A stretch of 64,000 nucleotides of DNA from Geofilum rhodophaeum (GTDB taxonomy: Bacteria; Bacteroidota; Bacteroidia; Bacteroidales; Marinilabiliaceae). The stretch is taken from assembly GCF_002210225.1 (NCBI RefSeq), contig NZ_MWUJ01000014.1, positions 41,076 to 105,075 on the forward strand, given 5' to 3'. The notes below the pieces were generated by a model. The model did no database searches and had not been told where the DNA came from. It was given only the letters and a program-made list of their open reading frames with translations. Within the stretch, counting starts at the first letter, position 1; each line of letters begins with the position of its first letter. The position numbers and the translations under genes are program-made. Below, one piece after another: positions 45,777 to 53,589 of this stretch.

Positions 45777-48023
45777 ATGGAAAACATTTATCTGATTTTG
45801 GTCGTCGTACTGTTTGTACTGGCCATATCCGACTTGGTTGTAGGGGTCAGCAACGACGCCGTCAACTTCCTCAATTCAGCCATCGGCGCCAAAGCGGCCC
45901 CATTTAAAATCATCATGGCTGTAGCAGCACTCGGAGTCTTCATCGGAGCCACCTTTTCAGGCGGCATGATGGAAATTGCCCGAAAAAGCATGTTCAACCC
46001 CGAACATTTTTACTTTCAGGAAATCATGATCATCTTCCTGGCCGTAATGATTACCGACGTCGTGTTGCTCGACTTATTCAACACCTTTGGCATGCCCACC
46101 TCCACCACCGTATCCATAGTCTTTGAACTGCTGGGAGCCGCCGTTGGGGTAGCCATCATCAAAGTCATGAACGACCCTTCGGTATCCATGAGTCAATACA
46201 TCAACTCCGCCAAGGCCCTGGCCATCATATCCGGCATACTTATTTCCGTAGTCGTTTCCTTCACAACGGGAGCCATTGTTCAGTACATCACACGAGCCGT
46301 TTTCTCCTTTCGCTACCAAAAGCGCATCAAATACCTCGGCGCACTCTGGGGCGGCATCGCCATTACCGCCATCACCTACTTTATTCTGGTAAAAGGCGCC
46401 AAAGGAGCCTCCTTCATGACTCCCGAAGCACAAAGCTGGATCAACAGTAACAGCAACCTCATCATTGTATACAGCTTGTTGGGGTGGACCGTCTTACTGC
46501 AGATTTTCCACTGGCTATTCAAGCTTAACATACTCAAACTAACCGTATTGGTAGGCACCTTTGCCCTGGCCATGGCCTTTGCCGGCAACGACCTGGTCAA
46601 CTTCATTGGCGTACCCCTGGCCGGTTTCGATGCCTACAAAGCCTACATGGCCACACCCGGCGCCACACCCGCCAACTTTTTAATGGGCAGCCTGGCAAAC
46701 CCAGTCAAAACAGAGACCTACATCCTGCTCATTGCCGGCCTGGTTATGGTAATTACCTTATGGACCTCCAAAAAAGCCCATCGGGTAGTGAAGACCTCCG
46801 TCGACCTGAGTCGTCAGGGCGAAGGCGATGAGCGCTTCGGCTCCTCCTTCTTTGCCCGCTCACTGGTCAGAGGATCCATTGCCCTGTCCAACTCAGTAAG
46901 CTCCGTAATTCCCGCTCCCATTAAAAACTACCTGAGTAAGCAGTTTGAAATGCCCGATGAGCCGGTAAGCAAAAAAGCGGATGCACCCGCATTCGACATG
47001 CTGCGCGCCTCCGTCAACCTGGTCGTTGCCAGCATTCTTATCGCCAGCGCCACCTCCCTCAAGCTCCCACTGTCCACCACTTATGTCACCTTTATGGTAG
47101 CCATGGGCACCTCGCTGTCCGACCGTGCATGGGGACGCGATAGTGCCGTTTACCGCATCACCGGCGTGCTGTCCGTCATCGGTGGCTGGTTCTTCACCGC
47201 CTTCTCAGCCTTTACCATCGCCCTGCTGGTAGCCCTGGCCATCAGCTTCGGCGGATTCTGGGCCATTGGCGCCCTCCTGGCCCTGGCCATCTTCCTGCTG
47301 GTACGCACCCACCTGTTTGCTAAAAAAAGCGACAGCCAGACAAAAGCCAGTGAGTTGGAAATAGAAGAAACCGAAGGCGAACTGGCCTCTGACCGCATTC
47401 TCGAACAATGCAAAGGCAGTGTAGCCGATGTATTGCAACAAGTATCGGGACTCTATCTGAAAACACTTATATCCTTTGAGTCGGAAGACCGCAAACAACT
47501 CAAGGAAGCCACCAAAGAAGTAGAGGCCCTGAATCAGCACACCAAAAAGATGAAAACCAACATCTACCGGACCGTGCGCAAGCTGCAGGAAGAAAGCATC
47601 GATTCGGGACTGTATTACGTTCAGGTTCTCGACTATTTGCGGGAAACCGCCCATTGCCTCAACTACGTAACCAAGCCCTGCTGGGAGCACCTCGACAACA
47701 ATCACAAAATCTTCTCCGACGAGCAGTTCTACGACATCAACAACCTGCAGGTTAAAGTCAAAGGTATCCTGCAAAAGTCCGTGAATATAATAGAAGGCGA
47801 CAATTACGACCAACTGCCTAAGCTCCTCGAAGAACAGGCCAAAATACTTGAGCATTTGCGCCTCCTGCGTAAAACCCAGCTCAAGCGCATCAAAAAAGAA
47901 AAATCGGGAACCCGCATCAGCATGCTTTACCTGGGCATTTTGCACGAAACCCAAAACATGATGCTGCATCTGGTCAACCTGCTTAAGGCCCAGCGCGATT
48001 TTGCCACACTCATTAAAGAATAG
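45777..48023 (+). CDS. PiT-family inorganic phosphate transporter fused to a PhoU-like domain
   Basis: 748 residues, longer than usual PitA (~500). Two PiT half-signatures: GVSNDAVNFLNSAIGAKAA (~25) and FAGNDLVNFIGVPLAG (~270), each with the Asn-Asp that binds substrate and cation. Around 11 helices run to ~residue 515. The remaining ~220 residues are soluble and helical (SVADVLQQVSGLYLKTLISFE; SMLYLGILHETQNMMLHLVN), resembling PhoU/DUF47, which is normally a separate partner of PiT transporters. The fused domain probably gates transport in response to phosphate state. It is followed by a terminator, then the porin and beta-helix genes. Confidence 0.9.
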   Translation: MENIYLILVVVLFVLAISDLVVGVSNDAVNFLNSAIGAKAAPFKIIMAVAALGVFIGATFSGGMMEIARKSMFNPEHFYFQEIMIIFLAVMITDVVLLDLFNTFGMPTSTTVSIVFELLGAAVGVAIIKVMNDPSVSMSQYINSAKALAIISGILISVVVSFTTGAIVQYITRAVFSFRYQKRIKYLGALWGGIAITAITYFILVKGAKGASFMTPEAQSWINSNSNLIIVYSLLGWTVLLQIFHWLFKLNILKLTVLVGTFALAMAFAGNDLVNFIGVPLAGFDAYKAYMATPGATPANFLMGSLANPVKTETYILLIAGLVMVITLWTSKKAHRVVKTSVDLSRQGEGDERFGSSFFARSLVRGSIALSNSVSSVIPAPIKNYLSKQFEMPDEPVSKKADAPAFDMLRASVNLVVASILIASATSLKLPLSTTYVTFMVAMGTSLSDRAWGRDSAVYRITGVLSVIGGWFFTAFSAFTIALLVALAISFGGFWAIGALLALAIFLLVRTHLFAKKSDSQTKASELEIEETEGELASDRILEQCKGSVADVLQQVSGLYLKTLISFESEDRKQLKEATKEVEALNQHTKKMKTNIYRTVRKLQEESIDSGLYYVQVLDYLRETAHCLNYVTKPCWEHLDNNHKIFSDEQFYDINNLQVKVKGILQKSVNIIEGDNYDQLPKLLEEQAKILEHLRLLRKTQLKRIKKEKSGTRISMLYLGILHETQNMMLHLVNLLKAQRDFATLIKE

Positions 48024-48036
48024 TAAACATAGAAGA

Positions 48037-48070
48037 GACCGTTTCCGGGGACGCCCGGAAACGGTCCTTC
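48037..48070 (+). terminator. Terminator after the phosphate transporter gene
   Basis: Perfect 13-base stem GACCGTTTCCGGG (48037-48049) and CCCGGAAACGGTC (48054-48066), loop GACG, then CTTC. The T-run is short. Confidence 0.7.
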
Positions 48071-48364
48071 AATACAACCTAAGCAAAAAAAAACATATCT
48101 TAAGCACTTTAATCAGCCCCCGGTATGGGGCCACCCCAGCCCGGCCTTCTATGCAAAACCCACTTCTTTAAAGACTTTGCGTAAGCAGACCAACAAACAT
48201 TTATTAATAATTTATTCGTCACCACCGGCCTGCATCTTCACAGGAATGCCTGCCGTAATTCAATAAATACAAATTCCTTTTGCACCAGCGACACGTAAAG
48301 CCCGTCGTCAACTTGCACAAATCAGAAAAAAAGGTTTTATTTATTGGGAAAAACCGTCGGGAAA
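48071..48364. other. A/T-rich gap before the porin gene
   Basis: About 290 bases with no ORF, no exact TAnnTTTG box and no hairpin repeat. A small hairpin GGGGCCACCCC lies near 48127. The porin promoter must be here but was not recognised. Confidence 0.3.
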
Positions 48365-49357
48365 ATGCAAAACAAATTCATCCTTAGCAGCCTGGCTCTG
48401 CTCCTGCTGTTGGGTCATACCACCACAGCACAAAACCAGACCGAAGATAAAGGTTACGTATACGGCCGAATCTTCTCCGAATTCAACACCACCCTCGAAG
48501 GGCCCAATGACCAAACCGCCTTCGAAGTAAAACGTGCCTACTTTGGTTACTACCGCGAGTTGCAAGACGGTTTTGCGGCCGAAGTAACCCTCGATATTGG
48601 CTCACCCAACGACGTATCCAACTACTCCCTGCTGCGCCGCTTTGCCTATTTCCGCAACGCAGCACTGTACTATACCCACAACAACCTGCGACTCGAATTT
48701 GGTCTCATTGGCACCGCCCAGTTTAAAGTTGCAGAAAACTTCTGGAGTCGCCGGTACATCTACAAATCCTTTCAGGACGAATACAAATTTGGCCCCAGTG
48801 CCGACATCGGGTTAAAAGCCGTATATACCACAGGGGTTTTCGAATTTGATGCCGGCATTTTTAACGGCGAAGGCTACTCATCGCTCCAAAACGACAACAC
48901 CTTTAAACTGGCAGCCGGCGCCACCGCAAAGCCACTAAAAGGCCTCACCCTTCGCCTCTATGGCGACCATGCCTCCAAAAGCATCGATCAGAGTACCATC
49001 AGCTTTTTTGCGGGACAAAAAATGGGCCCCTTTGCGCTTGGTGCCGAGTACAACTACCAATTTAACCGCAACTTTGAAGAGGAACACGACCGCTTCGGAT
49101 ATTCCCTGGTGGGCGGCTATACGCTGACCGAAAAATGGAACTTCTTTGGGCGGTACGACTACCTCGACTCCAATATTCCTGAAGGAGAAAACCTGCCCTG
49201 GGCGCTCGCCGACGACGGCTCCGCCCTGATAGGCGGAGTCGAATTCAAAGCCACCAAAGGCATTCGCTTCGCCCTCAACTATCAGGACTGGTACCCCGCA
49301 GCACAAAACAGCCCCAACGAGTCCTCCCTGCACCTCAACATCGAAGTACGGTTTTAA
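48365..49357 (+). CDS. Outer-membrane porin, phosphate-selective-porin-like
   Basis: 330 residues from the ATG at 48365 (a TTG at 48344 is open but precedes the signal peptide MQNKFILSSLALLLLLGHTTTAQ). The mature protein begins with YVYGRIFSEFNTTLEG and continues as alternating beta-strands (FEVKRAYFGYYRELQDGFAAEV, FGLIGTAQFKVAENFWSRRYIYK, FDAGIFNGEGYSSLQNDNTF), ending LHLNIEVRF with terminal Phe, the barrel-assembly signal. The FEVKRAYFGY pattern and the placement resemble OprO/OprP-type porins. Location after a phosphate transporter supports a phosphate or anion role; specificity is inference. Confidence 0.75.
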   Translation: MQNKFILSSLALLLLLGHTTTAQNQTEDKGYVYGRIFSEFNTTLEGPNDQTAFEVKRAYFGYYRELQDGFAAEVTLDIGSPNDVSNYSLLRRFAYFRNAALYYTHNNLRLEFGLIGTAQFKVAENFWSRRYIYKSFQDEYKFGPSADIGLKAVYTTGVFEFDAGIFNGEGYSSLQNDNTFKLAAGATAKPLKGLTLRLYGDHASKSIDQSTISFFAGQKMGPFALGAEYNYQFNRNFEEEHDRFGYSLVGGYTLTEKWNFFGRYDYLDSNIPEGENLPWALADDGSALIGGVEFKATKGIRFALNYQDWYPAAQNSPNESSLHLNIEVRF

Positions 49358-49401
49358 GCCTCCTGTCGTGCAGCAATCAACAACAAGTAAATCACTCCAC
49401 C

Positions 49402-50745
49402 ATGAAAAAATCGTTCCTCTTCCTTCTCATATTGACACTCAGTTACAGCTCCTGCCGTAAAAGCGATTACGAACTAAGCGATCAATACAGTCTCATTACC
49501 GACAATGGAAACGGCATTGGCACCACCACATGGACCGCCGATAAAAACTATCTTATCAGTGGACAAGTTTACGTAAACGACGGACAAACCCTCACCATTG
49601 AGCCAGGCACCATAATTCGAGCCAAAACAGGCCAGGGAGAAAAAGCCAGTGCCCTCATTGTAGCACGCGGCGGCAAAATCATCGCCAACGGCACCGCCCA
49701 AAATCCCATCATCTTTACCGTCGAAGGCGACGATCTGCAAGGATCCGTACCCATTGAATCCAACGGACTCTGGGGTGGTGTAATCATCCTCGGACACGCC
49801 CCCGTAAATGCCACCGACAACGAAAACTACATCGAAGGGATTCCCTTTGGAGAGTTGCGCGCCACTTACGGCGGCAACCAACCCGAAGACAATTCCGGCA
49901 GCCTCCGCTACGTATCCATCCGCCATGGCGGCACCCACCTAAGTGCCGGCAACGAAATCAACGGACTCACTCTCGGCGGCGTAGGAAACGGCACCACCCT
50001 CGAATACATCGAAGTCATCTCCAACCGCGACGACGGCTTTGAATTTTTCGGCGGCAACGTAAACGCCAGATACCTCGTCTCCGCCTACAACGGCGATGAC
50101 GCCTTCGACTTTGATTTGGGCTACAAGGGCCATCTTCAGCACCTGGTAGGCATACAAGGACTCAAAGTAGAAGAAGACATCAACGACCCCGCTCTACTTA
50201 TCGAACTCAGCGATCGCGAAGGCTATCCTCAAACCCGTCCCATTCTGGTCAACGGCACTTTCATCGGAAAAGGCCCCTCAGCCAACAACGCCATGCTGCG
50301 CTTCGACAAGAGCGCATCCGGGCACATTCTCAACTCCATTTTTATAGGCTCCTCCTACGGACTGCAAATCGAATATAAGGGACAGGCCAGCGACAGCTAT
50401 CAGCTCTTCGTCAACAAAAACCTGCAAATCAACAACAACCTCTTTCACCATGTAGCCAACAACTCCTCCCTCCAAATATTCAGCGTTTACACAACCACCG
50501 GTCAGGACATAAGCGACGAGGATGCCCTCTTCAAAGCCCATTTTTCCGAAGGGCAAAACACCATCCTCGATCCCGGCCTCAACACCCAACTTCCCTACCA
50601 ACTCCAACCCACAATCAGCGACCTTGGCCCCCTCGCCCCACTTCCCGACAGCCCCCACTTCCAAAACGTACCCTACAAAGGCGCCCTCGCCCCCGACCAC
50701 AACTGGCTCCAAGGCTGGACCCTCCTCTCCACCCACCTCCCCTAG
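49402..50745 (+). CDS. Beta-helix lipoprotein, unknown function
   Basis: 447 residues. Lipoprotein signal MKKSFLFLLILTLSYSSC. After a short linker the pattern TTWTADKNYLISGQVYVNDG, then QTLTIEPGTIIRAKTG, is typical of secreted right-handed beta-helix proteins of Bacteroidota, followed by helix rungs (LWGGVIILGHAPVNA; SLRYVSIRHGGTHLSAGNEI; LEYIEVISNRDDGFEFFGG; NGDDAFDFDLGYKGHLQHLVG). No polysaccharide lyase or hydrolase residues are evident. It follows the porin by 44 bases and is probably co-transcribed, perhaps as a surface partner of the porin. Codons near its end are very rich in C. Confidence 0.75.
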   Translation: MKKSFLFLLILTLSYSSCRKSDYELSDQYSLITDNGNGIGTTTWTADKNYLISGQVYVNDGQTLTIEPGTIIRAKTGQGEKASALIVARGGKIIANGTAQNPIIFTVEGDDLQGSVPIESNGLWGGVIILGHAPVNATDNENYIEGIPFGELRATYGGNQPEDNSGSLRYVSIRHGGTHLSAGNEINGLTLGGVGNGTTLEYIEVISNRDDGFEFFGGNVNARYLVSAYNGDDAFDFDLGYKGHLQHLVGIQGLKVEEDINDPALLIELSDREGYPQTRPILVNGTFIGKGPSANNAMLRFDKSASGHILNSIFIGSSYGLQIEYKGQASDSYQLFVNKNLQINNNLFHHVANNSSLQIFSVYTTTGQDISDEDALFKAHFSEGQNTILDPGLNTQLPYQLQPTISDLGPLAPLPDSPHFQNVPYKGALAPDHNWLQGWTLLSTHLP

Positions 50746-50791
50746 TCCACCCACATCCCATCTCTCCATAAACCACTTCCTCCAACATAAA

Positions 50792-51085
50792 GGCGGCACA
50801 GCCGCCGCGTGGACTTCAGTCCTGGGGCCTGCGACGACCCGAGAGACCTGCCACCTGCCACCTCACCCCACAGCCATAGGGCATGGATGCCCTATGGCCG
50901 CGGGTTTCAACCCGCTTTCCAGAACAGGCGCTCCGCGCCTGACAACTTCCTCCCAATCATAACCCAGGGTTTCAACCCTGGGAGGCCTCGTGCGTCGGAG
51001 GACTTCAGTCCTGGGACCTGGGACCTGGGCAGGCCCGGAGGGTCCTGGGACCTGGGCAGACCCAGAGGGACCTGGGACCTGGCCA
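50792..51085 (+). repeat. Hairpin repeat cluster 7
   Basis: GGCGGC-ACA-GCCGCC (50792-50806), fused GTGGACTTCAGTCCTGGGG, a perfect 12-base stem GCCATAGGGCAT-GG-ATGCCC... (50873-50898), GCGGGTTTCAACCCGC, CAGGCGC-TCC-GCGCCTG, CCCAGGGTTTCAACCCTGGG, AGGACTTCAGTCCT, then short GGGACCTGG-rich tandem units to about 51085. It lies between convergent genes. Confidence 0.88.
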
Positions 51086-51123
51086 CCACCAGCACAGCCA
51101 CCACCACCCACGAGCCCCCCCAC

Positions 51124-51152
51124 AAAAAAAGGAGCCTCACGGCTCCTTTTTC
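51124..51152. terminator. Bidirectional terminator before the LytTR gene's 3' end
   Basis: AAAAAAAGGAGCC-TCAC-GGCTCCTTTTT, a perfect stem with A and T runs on both strands. Confidence 0.88.
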
Positions 51153-51171
51153 TCTACAGTACACACTACTG

Positions 51172-51885
51172 CTATCTTGTAATCAAATTAATATCATCCA
51201 GCAACTTATCCCGGTACGACTTCCCAATCGGAATCACCTTATTCCCATTATCTGTCTTAATAATGACCGAGTTATCTTCAATCGCCTTAATCTTACCAAA
51301 ATTCACAATATAAGAACGGTGAATCCGCATAAAACGATCCGATGGCATCCGATCTGCAATCGACTTCATCGTAAAGTGAATCGTATATTTCTCCTTAAAA
51401 GTATTCAGCACCACATAATTCTCCAGTGCCTCAATCCACAAAATATCGTCGTACTTCACCCTAACCAGTGAAGAATTGTTCTTGATAAAAATTTCGGTAC
51501 TTTGCTTCACAGGATTTTCCTTCTTCTCAAAACGCTCCTTTGCACGAGTTACCGCTTTCAAAAACCGACCATAATGAACCGGTTTCAGCAAATAATCCGT
51601 CACATCATACTCATACGACTCCAAAGCGTACTTCTCCTGCGACGAATAAATAACTACCTGAGGAATAACATTTAAAGCCTTCAGAAATTCAATCCCCGAC
51701 ATTTCAGGCATCTCAATATCCAGAAAAATTAGATGCACCGGGTCACCAGAATTGTTGTTCAACATATTTACAGCTTCAACGGCACTCGAAAAAGAGCCCA
51801 TAAGCCGTAAACCTTCTGTCCGCTGCACAAACTCCTCTACAATCTTAATAGACAGTTTATCGTCATCAACAATAATACAATTCAT
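51172..51885 (-). CDS. LytTR-family response regulator
   Basis: 237 residues. Receiver domain with acidic pocket IVDDD, phospho-acceptor Asp in LIFLDIEMPEMSG, VVIYSSQEKYA and Lys in DYLLKPVHYGRF. A LytTR DNA-binding domain follows (~135-237; IFIKNNSSLVRVKYDDILWIEA, FMRIHRSYIVNFGKIKAIE). It would be phosphorylated by a LytS/YehU-type sensor kinase, but none is adjacent, so the partner must be elsewhere. It is a single gene between two hairpin clusters. Confidence 0.93.
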   Translation of the reverse strand: MNCIIVDDDKLSIKIVEEFVQRTEGLRLMGSFSSAVEAVNMLNNNSGDPVHLIFLDIEMPEMSGIEFLKALNVIPQVVIYSSQEKYALESYEYDVTDYLLKPVHYGRFLKAVTRAKERFEKKENPVKQSTEIFIKNNSSLVRVKYDDILWIEALENYVVLNTFKEKYTIHFTMKSIADRMPSDRFMRIHRSYIVNFGKIKAIEDNSVIIKTDNGNKVIPIGKSYRDKLLDDINLITR

Positions 51886-51909
51886 AGAGTCAGATTTTGT
51901 TCAAAAATA

Positions 51910-51938
51910 CAAAATTAAACCATTAATAACGGCCCAAA
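51910..51938 (-). promoter_or_regulatory. Promoter of the LytTR gene
   Basis: Minus-strand TTTG (51935-51938), 17-base spacer, TAATTTTG (51910-51917). A second exact -7 match TATTTTTG lies next to it at 51902-51909. Confidence 0.6.
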
Positions 51939-51993
51939 TCACCGATTTTTTACCGAGTTTTTCCCACCATGCCCCTCTACCTCTCCAGTACTG

Positions 51994-52280
51994 CGGCAGC
52001 ACAGCTGCCGCGTGGACTTCAGTCCACTTTCCTACACAGGCGCAAAGCGCCTGACCTACCCCTCCCAATCACATATAGCCGAAGACTTCAGTCTGAGGCC
52101 GCGGACTTCAGTCCGCTTACATAAACAGGCGCCCAGCGCCTGACAACTTATTCCCAATCATAACCCAGGACTTCAGTCCTGGGACTTGGGCAGGACCAGG
52201 ACCAGGGGCAGGGACCAGTCCTGGGACTTAGACCAGGGGCAGGGACCAGTCCTGGGAAGGGACCTGGGGACCAGGACCTG
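51994..52280 (+). repeat. Hairpin repeat cluster 8
   Basis: CGGCAGC-ACA-GCTGCCG (51994-52010), GTGGACTTCAGTCCAC, CAGGCGC-AAA-GCGCCTG, GAAGACTTCAGTCTGAG, GCGGACTTCAGTCCGC, CAGGCGC-CCA-GCGCCTG, CCCAGGACTTCAGTCCTGGG, then a 40-45-base tandem of GGGCAGGGACCAGTCCTGGGA. It lies between the LytTR promoter and the 3' end of trmH. Confidence 0.88.
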
Positions 52281-52341
52281 CGCCGCGACCAGGCCCACAG
52301 GCCACGAGAGGCCTACCACCGACCTGAGGCACCAGCTCCCC

Positions 52342-53046
52342 TTATCCCCTATCCTCAAAAAAACTCTCCTCAACCACACCAATCCGCTGAGTCGACTTCC
52401 GCAACCACTCCAACAACAACAACTCCCTGTCCTCAGCAGGCAGGCGCCAATCCACTTCCGAAGCACGCAAACGCGCCCCCAATTGCTGCAAAATAATCGC
52501 AACCGACACCGAAATATTCAAGCTCTCCGTAAAACCCACCATCGGAATACTCAGATACTCATCGGCCATAGCCCTCACCGTATCCGAAATACCGGTCATT
52601 TCGGTGCCAAAGACAAAAGCAACAGGCCCACCAGTCACATCAAAATCAGAAAGAGACACTGCCCCCTCATGCGGAGTAGTCGCCACAATCCTGTAACCAC
52701 GCTTCTTCAAAGCCTTCAGGGCACGTTCACTATTTGAAGGCTGGCGATAATACCTGTTCAAAGTAAGCCACTTCGTAGCCCCCATAGTCACCTTCTTATT
52801 CACCTCATATACCTGGTGATCATCCACCAGATGCACATCCTGAATCCCAAAACAATCGCAACTACGTAAAACAGCACTCGCATTATGCGGATGCCATATA
52901 TTTTCCAGCAATACCGTAAAATGCCTCGTACGACGATCCAACACCTCCTCCAGTCGCACCAAACGCTCCTCCGAGCGAATCGATTTCAAAAATGCAATAT
53001 ACTCCCTGCGAACAACAGGGGACATATCTTTAATACTCCTAAGCAT
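52342..53046 (-). CDS. trmH: TrmH-type tRNA/rRNA 2'-O-methyltransferase (SPOUT)
   Basis: 234 residues from the ATG at 53046 (the track of the frame extends to 53085 through the HU terminator). SPOUT motifs: motif 1 LLENIWHPHNASAVLRSCDCFG, motif 2 VAFVFGTEMTGIS, motif 3 IPMVGFTESLNISVSVAII, forming the SAM-binding knot. The N- and C-terminal extensions (SPVVRREYIAFLKSI; WRLPAEDRELLLLEWLRKS) match TrmH, which methylates G18 of tRNA. Close relatives act on rRNA, so the tRNA assignment is likely rather than certain. Confidence 0.88.
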   Translation of the reverse strand: MLRSIKDMSPVVRREYIAFLKSIRSEERLVRLEEVLDRRTRHFTVLLENIWHPHNASAVLRSCDCFGIQDVHLVDDHQVYEVNKKVTMGATKWLTLNRYYRQPSNSERALKALKKRGYRIVATTPHEGAVSLSDFDVTGGPVAFVFGTEMTGISDTVRAMADEYLSIPMVGFTESLNISVSVAIILQQLGARLRASEVDWRLPAEDRELLLLEWLRKSTQRIGVVEESFFEDRG

Positions 53047-53056
53047 AATACACCAC

Positions 53057-53093
53057 AAAAAAAAAGAGAGCACCTTAAGAAGCACCCTCTTTC
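53057..53093 (-). terminator. Terminator of the HU gene
   Basis: On the minus strand AAAGAG ... CTCTTT closes a stem with several G-U pairs and is followed by nine T. It starts about 22 bases after the HU stop and overlaps the leader of trmH. Confidence 0.7.
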
Positions 53094-53114
53094 TAATTCC
53101 TTCGTGAGAATCGA

Positions 53115-53387
53115 CTAGTTAACAGCGTCAGTCAACTCACTTCCAGCTTTAAACTTAATAACCTTTTTTGCAGGAATGGTAATCTCTTTACCAGTCTGAG
53201 GGTTACGTCCTGTACGAGCGCTTCTCTCAGAAACACCAAAAGAACCAAAACCTACCAAAGTAACACGATCACCTTTCTTAAGAGCATCACCGGTCACAGT
53301 AAGGAAAGCATCTAAAGCTTTTTTTGCATCAGCCTTGGACAATGAAGATTCCGCAGCGATAGCGTCAATTAATTGAGCCTTGTTCAT
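53115..53387 (-). CDS. hup: HU-family DNA-binding protein
   Basis: 90 residues, the standard HU/IHF length. [28 protein letters not shown] (helical dimer part, shown in pieces) is followed by [20 protein letters not shown] and [21 protein letters not shown], the beta-arms with the DNA-intercalating proline in RNPQTG. It bends and compacts DNA. A full promoter and a T-rich terminator make it a single-gene unit. Confidence 0.97.
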   Translation of the reverse strand: MNKAQLIDAIAAESSLSKADAKKALDAFLTVTGDALKKGDRVTLVGFGSFGVSERSARTGRNPQTGKEITIPAKKVIKFKAGSELTDAVN

Positions 53388-53440
53388 AATAGTAATTAAA
53401 TTTTAGGGTTAAAAACTATCGGTTTTTAATCTTACCTTCA

Positions 53441-53471
53441 CAAATATAGAGTATTTATAGTGTCTTCCAAA
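53441..53471 (-). promoter_or_regulatory. Promoter of the HU gene
   Basis: Minus-strand TTTG (53468-53471), 19-base spacer, TATATTTG (53441-53448): full match to the Bacteroidota consensus. Leader about 48 bases. Confidence 0.82.
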
Positions 53472-53589
53472 TTTACCGACAAAAAAAATCCGTCAAAAAC
53501 CGCAATTTTTCAAGCCCTTAGCCACTTTCAGCCAATAAATCAGGTAAAAACGATTAAAAACAACAAGGGATTATTATCGCATATACCCC

